A stretch of 64,000 nt of DNA from Sediminibacterium sp. Gen4 (GTDB taxonomy: Bacteria > Bacteroidota > Bacteroidia > Chitinophagales > Chitinophagaceae): contig JACBFI010000005.1 in assembly GCA_013391385.1 (NCBI GenBank), positions 62,001 to 126,000 of the forward strand, read 5' to 3'. The notes beneath the pieces were generated by a model. The model saw only the letters and a program-made list of their open reading frames with translations, ran no database searches and was not told where the DNA came from. The translations under genes were made by a program, and so were the position numbers. Below, in pieces: positions 37,623-45,772 of this stretch. Each line of letters starts with the position of its first letter. Positions within the stretch are counted from its first letter, which is position 1.

Positions 37623-38048
37623 ATGAAAAAACATATTTATCTCATAGCTGTTATAGTAGTAGCTCTTTTTTATAGCTGTACAAAAAGTGCTACATCATCT
37701 GATCCTCTGAATGAACAAGTGGGTAGTGCTGCAACACCTGTAACTTCTGCCATGGCATTTACATCGGCAAATTCATATACGGTTACCGGCAATGTAAGAG
37801 TATATCAGAAAGATGGTAAACTGGTTTTGGCATTAGAAAATTTCAAAAGTACCAATGGGCCTGATTTACGTGTATATATATCAAAAGAAATGCAGCCGGT
37901 GAATTTTATCGAATTGGGAAGATTAAAATCAGTTCAAGGGAATCAATTGTATGATATCCCCGGCAACCCAGATTTCAATACTTATAAGTTCGCAGTTATA
38001 CATTGTCAGCAATTTAACCGGGTTTTTGGTTTTGCAACCATCAAATGA
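37623..38048 (+). CDS. DM13-domain lipoprotein
   Basis: A 141-residue lipoprotein: lipobox LFYSC with Cys19, a Ser/Thr-rich linker, then a DM13 domain (about 48-140) with SYTVTGNVRVYQKDGKLVLALENF, NGPDLRVYIS and the Cys-containing FAVIHCQQFNRVFGFATI. DM13 is predicted to act in electron transfer because of its conserved Cys and links to DOMON and cytochrome domains; this is prediction, not demonstrated. Context is the envelope redox module. Confidence 0.87.
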   Translation: MKKHIYLIAVIVVALFYSCTKSATSSDPLNEQVGSAATPVTSAMAFTSANSYTVTGNVRVYQKDGKLVLALENFKSTNGPDLRVYISKEMQPVNFIELGRLKSVQGNQLYDIPGNPDFNTYKFAVIHCQQFNRVFGFATIK

Positions 38049-38073
38049 TTATTGAATCAAAAGAAGACAGGAA

Positions 38074-38613
38074 ATGATGAGAATAATTTTAGTGGGCATA
38101 ATGTTGCTGAATGTATTATTGATTTCTGCACAAAAATTTATCCCTGTCGACCCTGAATCATCAGTGAATTTTACCATCAAAAATTTGGGTATTAATGTTT
38201 CCGGTAAGTTTACAGGCTTATCCGGTTGGATCCATTTTGATCCAGCCAACTTAACAGAGAGTAAGTTTTCAGTGTCTGTGAATGCCAGCACCGTGGATAC
38301 AGATATTAAAGCCCGTGATAATCATTTGAAAAAAGAGGATTATTTTTATGTAGAGAAGTATCCAAGGATTAGTTTTATATCAAAAAATATAACAATAGAA
38401 GGAGTTGGACAGTATACAATCACAGGAATGCTTGAGATAAAAGGGACCAGTAAAGAAATCAGTTTTCCATTTACAGCAAACCCCGTGGCGGATGGATACG
38501 TATTTAAAGGAGGATTTAAAATCAATAGAAAAGATTTTAAAGTTGGCGGAAAAAGCCTGATATTGTCTGATCAACTATCGGTTAACCTCTCAGTTTTGGC
38601 CAGAAAAAACTAA
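38074..38613 (+). CDS. YceI-family polyisoprenoid-binding protein
   Basis: A 179-residue exported lipocalin-like protein. After a signal peptide (MMRIILVGIMLLNVLLISAQ) come FIPVDPESSVNFTIKNLGINVSGKF, the DIKARDNHLKKEDYFYVEKYPRISFIS core and GMLEIKGTSKEISFPF, the hallmarks of YceI. Characterised relatives (TT1927b, the YceI fold) hold a polyisoprenoid or quinone-like lipid in the barrel. That makes it a plausible carrier for a prenylated product of the UbiA/type III PKS genes about 2 kb upstream; this link is inference. Confidence 0.9.
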   Translation: MMRIILVGIMLLNVLLISAQKFIPVDPESSVNFTIKNLGINVSGKFTGLSGWIHFDPANLTESKFSVSVNASTVDTDIKARDNHLKKEDYFYVEKYPRISFISKNITIEGVGQYTITGMLEIKGTSKEISFPFTANPVADGYVFKGGFKINRKDFKVGGKSLILSDQLSVNLSVLARKN

Positions 38614-38630
38614 CAAAAGAAACCCTACTT

Positions 38631-39131
38631 ATGCAAATTGCTTTTGCTATTAAAAACGTGTTTGTACAACTACACGAAACTTTAGATAAGCTAAATCCTG
38701 ATCAATATACGCAACCCAGTAAGGCCTTATTCAATGCCACCATTGGTCAACATGTTCGACATATTGTTGAGTTATTTCAGTGTTTGGAAAATGGCTATGA
38801 GAAAGGTATTGTGAATTATGAGCAAAGAAAAAGAGATAAAAGTATTGAAACTGACAAGCAGTTGGCCATCCAACTATTGCATGAAATCAGTAGTCGATTG
38901 ATTCGCGAAGACAAGACCATTCAGTTGGAAATGAGTTATGATGATCTTTCCAATGAGACAGTAGTGGTCAATAGTAATTATTATCGTGAAGTGGTCTATA
39001 ATCTAGAACATACAGTACATCATATGGCATTGATACGTGTAGGTATTTCAGAAATATCTGATGTCATTCTACCTGACGGTTTTGGTGTTGCTTCCTCAAC
39101 TATGAAACACCGCGATACATGTGCACAGTAA
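38631..39131 (+). CDS. DinB-family protein
   Basis: A 166-residue four-helix-bundle protein of the DinB/YfiT superfamily, which usually binds a metal through three His; candidates here are His in TIGQHVRHIVELFQ and in NLEHTVHHMALIRVG. Many members are thiol-dependent transferases, but the reaction of this one is unknown. It starts 17 bases after yceI and overlaps the next gene by 13 bases. Confidence 0.82.
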   Translation: MQIAFAIKNVFVQLHETLDKLNPDQYTQPSKALFNATIGQHVRHIVELFQCLENGYEKGIVNYEQRKRDKSIETDKQLAIQLLHEISSRLIREDKTIQLEMSYDDLSNETVVVNSNYYREVVYNLEHTVHHMALIRVGISEISDVILPDGFGVASSTMKHRDTCAQ

Positions 39132-39847
39132 CTTATATACCCTTGAAGGATACAGTATTGCTTACTTCTAACAGAGATGAAAAAGGAGTTCGGAAGAAAG
39201 CAGCACCCCCTCACATTCAAACAGTTGGTCAATACCAACTATTGTTCCCTCAAGACACACAGGCGGGCGGTACCTGGATTGGGACCTCTGAGATAGGTAC
39301 TACCATGGTTTTATTAAATGGCGGTTTTATCAAACATGAACCTGCAGCCACTTATCGGAAAAGTAGGGGGCTTATTTTTTTGGATATCCTTTCTCAGCAA
39401 CATGTGTTATCTGCTTTTAGGAAAATTAATTTACTAGGAATAGAACCCTTTACCCTGATCATTTGGGAAGCAGGTTATTTATATGAATGCAGATGGAGCG
39501 GCGAAGAAAAATACATTCGTGAAGTAGATTCAACACAGCCGCATATATGGTCTTCTGTTACACTATATACACAAGATATTATTCAAAAAAGAGAACAATG
39601 GTTTGCTGAATGGTTGCAACAGCATCCACATCCAAATTCTGCAGATATTCTATCTTTTCATCTGTTTGGTGGTAATGGTGATGCAGAAAATGACATACGC
39701 ATGAATCGCAATAATGAAATGCTAACAGTAAGTGTCACCAATATTGTTTGTGATGAACAGTCTGCTACCATGTTGTATAACGATATTATTCATCAGGAAC
39801 AGCACCAGTTATCGCTTTCATTTGTACAGCAACAGCCGGTTTCTTAA
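39119..39847 (+). CDS. NRDE (TANGO2-like) family protein
   Basis: A 242-residue member of the NRDE/TANGO2 family, recognised by the invariant opening MCTVTYIP and the SNRDEK signature (about residue 17). A Cys immediately after the initiator Met would become the N-terminal residue after Met removal, as in N-terminal-nucleophile hydrolases; that mechanism is only suggested for the family. Human TANGO2 is linked to lipid and haem handling. The 13-base overlap with the DinB gene implies coupled translation. Confidence 0.87.
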   Translation: MCTVTYIPLKDTVLLTSNRDEKGVRKKAAPPHIQTVGQYQLLFPQDTQAGGTWIGTSEIGTTMVLLNGGFIKHEPAATYRKSRGLIFLDILSQQHVLSAFRKINLLGIEPFTLIIWEAGYLYECRWSGEEKYIREVDSTQPHIWSSVTLYTQDIIQKREQWFAEWLQQHPHPNSADILSFHLFGGNGDAENDIRMNRNNEMLTVSVTNIVCDEQSATMLYNDIIHQEQHQLSLSFVQQQPVS

Positions 39848-39856
39848 CTTTCAGGC

Positions 39857-40909
39857 ATGTCTTTGATTAGGAAACTCAAGTTTCATCCTTTTTTTATCAA
39901 ACTTTTCAACTGGGAGTATTGGTCCTTCAATGTGCTTTATGCGCCCTTATATCCTTATTGGTTTTGGCTATGTTTGAAAGCAAGAGCATTGTTTTATATC
40001 AATGCTGCCAATCCCGGTATACGTAATGGGGGATTTTTGATGGAGAGTAAAAAAGAGATTTATGATATTCTGCCGGAAGGCACTTATCCCACTACACTTT
40101 TTTTTCCTGCTGGAACAAATGCTGAAACCGTATTGAAAACAATTACAAATGAACGTTTGGATTTTCCTTTGATCGGGAAACCTGATATTGGTATGCGGGG
40201 AATGAGTGTTCAAAAGCTAGAGACTGTGTTGGAAGTAAAAGACTATGTTGAGCAAGCCAATTTTGATTTTCTCATACAGGCCTATATCCCCTTTGAAGAG
40301 GAAGTAGGGATATTTTATTATCGTATTCCTGGCGAGGAGAAAGGAAAAATTACAGGTATAGTTGGAAAAGAATTTCTAACTGTAACGGGTGATGGTGTAT
40401 CCACCATCGATCAGTTATTGCAATTAGACCCCAGATACATTCTGCAATTACCTGTACTTCGCCGCACCATGACAGAAGAGCTATCTGACGTTCTACAAAA
40501 AGGAGAACAAAAAATATTAGTGCCCTATGGCAATCATGCCCGTGGCGCTAAGTTTATTGATCTTAGCTATTTAGCAGATGAATCACTGAATCAGGTGATT
40601 GATCAACTGGCCAAGAAGATCGAAGGATTTTATTATGGTAGAATGGATATTCGTTATGAATCGATTGAGTTGCTCAGAGAAGGTAAAAACTTCATGATCG
40701 TTGAACTCAATGGCTCTGGAAGTGAGCCTACGCACATGTATGATCCCAAACATTCGGTCTTTTTTGCATGGCGTGAAATTTCACGACATTGGTATCTTAT
40801 GTGCAAGATCAGTATGATCAATCATGCAAAGGGGATACCTTATATGACAAGAGCAGAAGGGCTGGCTATGTTAAAAGCCAATGCTGCTTTGGTCAAAAAA
40901 ATTTCCTAG
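39857..40909 (+). CDS. ATP-grasp / D-Ala-D-Ala-ligase-like protein
   Basis: A 350-residue protein that carries an ATP-grasp-like core: FPLIGKPDIGMRGMSVQKL (lysine and glycine loop), FDFLIQAYIPFEEEVGIFYYRIPG, and GRMDIRYESIELLREGKNFMIVELNGSGSEP (acidic metal site near the end). It begins with a membrane-associated-looking aromatic stretch (NWEYWSFNVLYAPLYPYWFWL). Substrate is unknown; it is not a canonical Ddl, which has a different N-terminal domain. Last gene of the run that starts at the YHS gene. Confidence 0.75.
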   Translation: MSLIRKLKFHPFFIKLFNWEYWSFNVLYAPLYPYWFWLCLKARALFYINAANPGIRNGGFLMESKKEIYDILPEGTYPTTLFFPAGTNAETVLKTITNERLDFPLIGKPDIGMRGMSVQKLETVLEVKDYVEQANFDFLIQAYIPFEEEVGIFYYRIPGEEKGKITGIVGKEFLTVTGDGVSTIDQLLQLDPRYILQLPVLRRTMTEELSDVLQKGEQKILVPYGNHARGAKFIDLSYLADESLNQVIDQLAKKIEGFYYGRMDIRYESIELLREGKNFMIVELNGSGSEPTHMYDPKHSVFFAWREISRHWYLMCKISMINHAKGIPYMTRAEGLAMLKANAALVKKIS

Positions 40910-40994
40910 TGATAACTATCCCTAAATATGAGTCAATAAATAAATCATTTGTTGCGCCAGTGATGTATTAATTTGTACACCAAAATTTGATCGG

Positions 40995-41657
40995 ATGTTA
41001 CACAGTGCCAAAGCTTTTCTTTTTGACTTGAATGGAACCATGATCGATGATATGCATTATCACAAACAAGTATGGTTTGATGTGCTGACCAAAGAACTGG
41101 GTGCTAACTTGACATGGGAGGAAGTAGCGCATCAGATGTATGGAAAAAATACGGAGTTATTGATCCGCATCTTTGGTCCAGATCGTTTCACAGCAGAAGA
41201 AATGGATCATATCTCAGTAGAAAAAGAGAAAAAATACCAGGCACTTTACCGACCTGAATTAAAAGGCTTACCCGGATTAGAAACATTCCTTGCAACCACC
41301 AAGCAAAAAGGAATAAAAATGGGAATCGGCTCTGCTGCTATCTTATTCAATATTGATTTTGCGATTGATGGTCTCAATATCAGGCACTATTTTGATTCTG
41401 TGATTGGCGCTGAACATGTAAAACATAGTAAGCCCAATCCCGAACCCTTTTTAAAAGGTGCAGAAGAGTTGGGTGTAGATCCTGTAGACTGTATTGTTTT
41501 TGAAGATGCACCAAAGGGTGTGGAAGCAGCTTTGAATGCCGGAATGAAATGTGTAGTGCTAACTACCATGCATGAAGCAAAGGAATTTGAGAAATATGCT
41601 AATGTGATCATGTATACTAAAGATTATTTGAGCTTACTGCCGATGATAGAAGGTTAA
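40995..41657 (+). CDS. HAD-superfamily hydrolase, beta-phosphoglucomutase-like
   Basis: A 220-residue HAD hydrolase with a C1-type helical cap. Motif I reads FLFDLNGTMIDD: nucleophile Asp11 is present, but the second Asp of the usual DxD, which serves as general acid/base, is Asn13. Motif II is IGSAA, motif III the Lys in HVKHSKPNPEPF, and motif IV FEDAPKG. The cap and closing region look like beta-phosphoglucomutase and related sugar-phosphate phosphatases. Substrate unknown, and the Asn change makes a standard mutase cycle doubtful. A 20-bp inverted repeat 57 bases downstream probably ends the transcript. Confidence 0.85.
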   Translation: MLHSAKAFLFDLNGTMIDDMHYHKQVWFDVLTKELGANLTWEEVAHQMYGKNTELLIRIFGPDRFTAEEMDHISVEKEKKYQALYRPELKGLPGLETFLATTKQKGIKMGIGSAAILFNIDFAIDGLNIRHYFDSVIGAEHVKHSKPNPEPFLKGAEELGVDPVDCIVFEDAPKGVEAALNAGMKCVVLTTMHEAKEFEKYANVIMYTKDYLSLLPMIEG

Positions 41658-41713
41658 AGGAGTACAAAAAGTCAATCATCAACATATTCTATACGCTACT
41701 TTTTTGCATCGCG

Positions 41714-41775
41714 ATTGATGGGACGCAGATTTTTATGATGGGTTATGATAGTACTAAAATCTGCGTCCCATCAAT
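41714..41775. repeat. Dispersed repeat B, copy 1 (20-bp inverted repeat)
   Basis: The arm ATTGATGGGACGCAGATTTT (41714-41733) is perfectly inverted at 41756-41775, around a 22-base loop. The same word (GATTGATGGAACGCAGATTTTT) recurs at 47609 and, shortened, near 51285, followed each time by TATGAT- or ATCAGCGCAG-like sequence. It probably terminates the HAD gene. Confidence 0.85.
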
Positions 41776-41848
41776 ATACTTTCTTACTAATATCTTTCTT
41801 CTAAAAATTCAATACGTTAATATTACAGTATAAAATGTTGAATTCAAT

Positions 41849-41874
41849 TTGGGAAAGTTCCAATACTTTCCCAA
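41849..41874. terminator. Hairpin upstream of the DapA-like gene
   Basis: TTGGGAAAGT (41849-41858) / ACTTTCCCAA (41865-41874), 10-bp perfect stem, 6-base loop. It is a diverged relative of repeat A (GGAAAGTT...AACTTTCC) found at 47.6-52.2 kb. It is 26 bases before the ATG of the next gene. Confidence 0.6.
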
Positions 41875-41900
41875 GGGTATAAACCTATAAACTATTCAGT

Positions 41901-42827
41901 ATGGCTAATCTGACATGGAAGGGAGTTTATCCTGCTCTTCTTACACCATTTCAACAGAATGATGCTGTTGATTTTGAAGTGTACAAAAAAAATCTCGATG
42001 CACAATTGGATGCAGGCGTTGATGGCATCATTCTCGGCGGCTCACTTGGTGAAGCCAGTTCTCTTTCCAATGAAGAAAAAAGAGACCTCTTGTTGTATGC
42101 TAAAGAGCATATTCCAAAAGATTTTCCTGTCATCATCAATATTGCAGAGCAGACCACCAAAGCCGCTATTCAGTTGGCGCAAGATGCTGAGAAAAATGGG
42201 GCTGATGGATTGATGTTATTGCCGCCTATGCGTTACTATGCAGACAGTAAAGAAACATTAGAGTATTTTAAAGCAGTGGCTGCTTCTACTTCCTTACCCA
42301 TCATGATCTATAACAATCCGGTTGACTATAAGATTCATGTTACATTGGATATGTTTGAAGCCATGTTACCATACAAAAATATTCAGGCAGTAAAAGAATC
42401 TACACGGGATATTTCCAATGTAACAAGAATGATCAATCGTTTTGGGAATCGTTTTCATATTCTTTGTGGTGTTGATACCCTTGCTATGGAAAGTCTGTGT
42501 ATGGGTGCAGATGGTTGGGTGGCCGGTTTAGTAGATGCTTTTCCAAAGGAAACAGTGGCCGTCTATCGTTTAGTAAAAGCGGGCATGATCGATGAAGCAT
42601 TAAAGATTTATCGTTGGTTCCTGCCCTTATTGGAGTTGGATATTCATCCAAAATTGGTTCAGTATATCAAGCTGGCCGCAACGCATACCGGTATTGGATC
42701 AACACATGTAAGAGCACCACGTTTGCCACTGGAAGGGGAAGAGTTGAAACGTGTGACTGCGATTATAGAAACGGCATTGGCCTGTCGTCCAACATTACCA
42801 GATTATTTGAACCTGAAACACAAGTAG
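41901..42827 (+). CDS. DapA-family deaminase/aldolase of hydroxyproline catabolism (probable)
   Basis: A 308-residue TIM-barrel Schiff-base enzyme. Lys165 (IQAVKESTRD) is the imine-forming lysine and Tyr137 (MIYNNP) the catalytic tyrosine; GGSLGEASSLS replaces the GTTGE of true dihydrodipicolinate synthase. Neighbours (an aldehyde dehydrogenase 1 base downstream and a proline-racemase-like epimerase) point to 1-pyrroline-4-hydroxy-2-carboxylate deaminase, giving 2-oxoglutarate semialdehyde. This assignment comes from context; N-acetylneuraminate- or sugar-acid-type aldolases are alternatives. Confidence 0.8.
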   Translation: MANLTWKGVYPALLTPFQQNDAVDFEVYKKNLDAQLDAGVDGIILGGSLGEASSLSNEEKRDLLLYAKEHIPKDFPVIINIAEQTTKAAIQLAQDAEKNGADGLMLLPPMRYYADSKETLEYFKAVAASTSLPIMIYNNPVDYKIHVTLDMFEAMLPYKNIQAVKESTRDISNVTRMINRFGNRFHILCGVDTLAMESLCMGADGWVAGLVDAFPKETVAVYRLVKAGMIDEALKIYRWFLPLLELDIHPKLVQYIKLAATHTGIGSTHVRAPRLPLEGEELKRVTAIIETALACRPTLPDYLNLKHK

Positions 42828-42828
42828 C

Positions 42829-44415
42829 ATGCTACAAGGGCATAACATTATTGGATTTGAAGTAACTGCAAAAGGCAAAGGATCATTCCAGTCTTTTAGT
42901 ACCCTTCAAGGAACTTATTTACCGGAACATTTTCATGTTGCAACTGATGAAGAAATTGAAGCAGCTATTAAAAAATCGGTAGCTGCTTTCGCAATTTTCA
43001 GCAAGACCAGTTTTGTACAAAGAGCCGTTTTTCTGGAAGCTATAGCAGAAGAGATTTTGAACATCGGAGATTTTTTATTGGAACGAGCCAATTTGGAAAC
43101 GGCATTACCTCTACCGAGATTAACCGGAGAGAGAGATCGTACCATGAATCAGCTGAAACTATTTGCATCCTTATTGAGAGAAGGCTCTTGGGCAGACGCA
43201 GTGATAGATACAGCAATGCCCGATAGAAAGCCACTGCCTCGCTCAGATATCAGAAGAATATTGCAGCCTGTTGGCACGGTGGCCGTATTTGCTGCAAGCA
43301 ATTTTCCATTTGCTTTCTCTACGGCAGGAGGAGATACCGCCTCTGCATTGGCCGCAGGTTGCCCTGTCATCGTGAAAGCACACAGTGCTCATGCAGGAAC
43401 CAATGAACTCATGGCCCATGCTATTAGAAAAGCGGCTGAAAGAACAGGAATGCCTGATGGTGTATTCTCTTCACTGAATGGCGAAGGTGCTCTTTTGGGA
43501 CAAAGACTTGCCTTGGAGCCATCCATCAAAGCCATTGGCTTTACCGGATCTTATCGTGCAGGGATGGCTTTGTACACCACTGTTACACAGAAAAGAAAAG
43601 AGCCGATACCATTGTATGCAGAGATGAGTAGCATCAATCCTGTGGTTTTATTACCGGAAACATTGGCATTGAAAACAGCAGAAACAGCTACTGCTTTAGC
43701 GGCATCGATTACGCTGGGTGTTGGGCAATTCTGTACCAATCCGGGTTTATTATTTGTTATCCGATCAAAAGCTGCAGAGGCATTTACTGAATCACTGATA
43801 GCAGCACTTTCAAATGCAGCTTCGGCTACCATGTTGAATCAGCATATTTGTAAAGCATACTATACAGACAGATCAAGGATTGCACAGTCAAAAGGAGTAC
43901 AGGTATTGTTCTGCGGAGAAGATCTGAGGCAGGCATATAAAGGAAGTCCGGCTTTATTCACTGTCAATGTGCAGGACTTTATACAAGACCCATCATTACA
44001 AGACGAAGTATTCGGTCCATGTTCTTTGATAGTAATATGTGATGACAGAACGCAATTGGAAACTGCTTTACAAACATTACATGGACAATTGACCGGTTCT
44101 GTATTTGGCACTACCGATGAGTTGAAAAGATATTCATCAGTAGTAGATATTTTACAACAAAAAACAGGCAGGATTATTTTCAATAATGTACCTACCGGCG
44201 TAGAAGTTTGTCATGCCATGGTACATGGAGGTCCATTCCCGGCTACTACAGACGCAAGAACCACTTCTGTGGGAACAGAAGCGATTCGAAGATTTGTAAG
44301 ACCGGTGTGTTATCAGGATTGTCAACAAGAACTACTGCCTTTGTATTTACAAAATGAAAATACAGCAGGTATCATGCGTAAAGTAAATGGCACTTATACA
44401 CGTGATGCTATCTGA
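42829..44415 (+). CDS. 2-oxoglutarate-semialdehyde (2,5-dioxovalerate) dehydrogenase
   Basis: NADP-dependent aldehyde dehydrogenase of 528 residues. The catalytic Cys is in GVGQFCTNPG (about residue 303), the general-base Glu in YAEMSSINPV (about 263) and the nucleotide loop in GFTGSYRAG. The FAASNFPFAFSTAGGDTASALAAGCPVI segment is typical of the ketoglutarate-semialdehyde class. It oxidises the product of the DapA-like enzyme to 2-oxoglutarate. One base separates the two genes; the epimerase follows. Confidence 0.9.
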   Translation: MLQGHNIIGFEVTAKGKGSFQSFSTLQGTYLPEHFHVATDEEIEAAIKKSVAAFAIFSKTSFVQRAVFLEAIAEEILNIGDFLLERANLETALPLPRLTGERDRTMNQLKLFASLLREGSWADAVIDTAMPDRKPLPRSDIRRILQPVGTVAVFAASNFPFAFSTAGGDTASALAAGCPVIVKAHSAHAGTNELMAHAIRKAAERTGMPDGVFSSLNGEGALLGQRLALEPSIKAIGFTGSYRAGMALYTTVTQKRKEPIPLYAEMSSINPVVLLPETLALKTAETATALAASITLGVGQFCTNPGLLFVIRSKAAEAFTESLIAALSNAASATMLNQHICKAYYTDRSRIAQSKGVQVLFCGEDLRQAYKGSPALFTVNVQDFIQDPSLQDEVFGPCSLIVICDDRTQLETALQTLHGQLTGSVFGTTDELKRYSSVVDILQQKTGRIIFNNVPTGVEVCHAMVHGGPFPATTDARTTSVGTEAIRRFVRPVCYQDCQQELLPLYLQNENTAGIMRKVNGTYTRDAI

Positions 44416-44446
44416 TTAAATTTGATTGATCAACGATACTATTATA

Positions 44447-45448
44447 ATGGCTCATAAAAAATTCTTTTGTATTGATGCACATACCTGCGGTAATCCTGTT
44501 CGTCTCGTAGCAGGTGGTGGTCCTTTACTGGAAGGTAATTCCATGATGGAAAAGCGATTGCATTTTCTTCGTGAATACGATTGGATCAGAAAAGGATTGA
44601 TGTTTGAGCCACGTGGGCATGATATGATGAGTGGAAGTATTCTATATCCGCCTCATGATCCGCAAAATGATATTGGGGTGTTGTTCATTGAAACCAGTGG
44701 CTGCTTGCCCATGTGTGGACATGGAACCATTGGTACCATTACCATTGCTATTGAAGAAGGATTGGTAACACCCAAAACTCCGGGTCAATTAAGAATTGAA
44801 ACACCTGCGGGTCTGGTACTAATTGAATACAAGCAAGAAGGCAAAAAAGTATTGTCAGTAAAACTTACCAATGTTCCTGCTTTTTTATATGCTTCAAACT
44901 TAGAAGTGGAATGTCCGGATCTTGGTAAGATCAAAGTAGACGTTGCTTATGGCGGTAATTTTTATGCTATTGTAGATCCACAGGAAAATTTCCCGGGTCT
45001 TGAACACTATACTGCCGATCAATTGATCTCATGGAGTAGGGTCTGCAGAAAATTATTGAATGAACAATATAGTTTTATTCATCCTGAAAATGAAAATATC
45101 CAAGGGTTAAGTCATTTGTTATGGACAGGCAAACCCATCGCACCTACATCAACAGCACGCAATGCTGTATTTTATGGTGATAAAGCCATTGATCGATCTC
45201 CTTGTGGTACCGGAACATCTGCACGTATGGCACAGTGGTATGCAAAAGGGAAACTGAAAAAAGGAGATGCATTCATTCATGAAAGCATCATTGGCTCAAC
45301 TTTCACCGGAAGGATTGAAGCAGCAACCACCGTAAATGGGCAACCTGCAATCATTCCAAGTATTGAGGGATGGGCAAGGGTGACAGGATATAATACGATT
45401 ATCATTGATGATGATGATCCATATGCACACGGGTTTCAAGTAATCTAA
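44447..45448 (+). CDS. 4-hydroxyproline 2-epimerase (proline racemase family)
   Basis: Interconverts trans-4-hydroxy-L-proline and cis-4-hydroxy-D-proline with two opposed cysteines: Cys90 (CLPMCGHGTIG) and Cys253 (DRSPCGTGTSARMA), counted from ATG 44447. Because both are Cys it is an epimerase/racemase, not the dehydratase in which the second is Thr. I prefer the ATG at 44447 (MAHKKFFCIDAHTCGNPVR) over the upstream TTG at 44426. Proline racemase is possible, but the DapA-like and semialdehyde dehydrogenase neighbours favour hydroxyproline. Confidence 0.9.
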   Translation: MAHKKFFCIDAHTCGNPVRLVAGGGPLLEGNSMMEKRLHFLREYDWIRKGLMFEPRGHDMMSGSILYPPHDPQNDIGVLFIETSGCLPMCGHGTIGTITIAIEEGLVTPKTPGQLRIETPAGLVLIEYKQEGKKVLSVKLTNVPAFLYASNLEVECPDLGKIKVDVAYGGNFYAIVDPQENFPGLEHYTADQLISWSRVCRKLLNEQYSFIHPENENIQGLSHLLWTGKPIAPTSTARNAVFYGDKAIDRSPCGTGTSARMAQWYAKGKLKKGDAFIHESIIGSTFTGRIEAATTVNGQPAIIPSIEGWARVTGYNTIIIDDDDPYAHGFQVI

Positions 45449-45540
45449 ATGTTTAATCTGTTGTGTTATTTATTCGGAAAATAAAGAGACACATTAAAAA
45501 CTCAAAGCATAAGGCTGTCAAAATAAATAATTTTTAATCA

Positions 45541-45666
45541 GTCCCTGTGGACGGGCCTCATTGGGGTCGGTGTCAAGCGCAGCGAAGACAGATCATCCGC
45601 CGCGGCGGATGATCAGAGGCCAATGTCCGCCTGAGGCGGAGGAACAGGGACGGGGCCATTCGGCCC
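45541..45666. repeat. GC-rich nested-palindrome island
   Basis: Lies in the 324-base gap after the epimerase gene, which otherwise holds only AT-rich sequence. GTCCCTGT (45541-45548) pairs with ACAGGGAC (45644-45651), GGCCTC (45554-45559) with GAGGCC (45616-45621), and the middle (45591-45614) is a perfect 24-base palindrome of ATCATCCGCC type. Two small hairpins follow: CCGCCTGAGGCGG and GGGCCATTCGGCCC. GC content is far above the surroundings. No coding potential. It looks like a REP/BIME-type or mobile non-autonomous element. Confidence 0.8.
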
Positions 45667-45772
45667 AGGAGTAATATAGAGTTTTGACAATTAGAGTGAT
45701 TGCTTTTAAAAAGCACAATACTTAAATGTTTAGTCATTTAAATTTTATAAAACGAACCACCAAAACAGCTAT

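Noticed and set aside
44447..45448. Considered as trans-3-hydroxyproline dehydratase
   Set aside because: The dehydratase has Thr in place of the second catalytic Cys; here SPCGTGTS keeps Cys253.
45541..45666. Considered as a tRNA, riboswitch or small structured RNA
   Set aside because: No cloverleaf, no anticodon arm and no downstream gene closer than 100 bases; the perfect palindromes fit a DNA repeat better.
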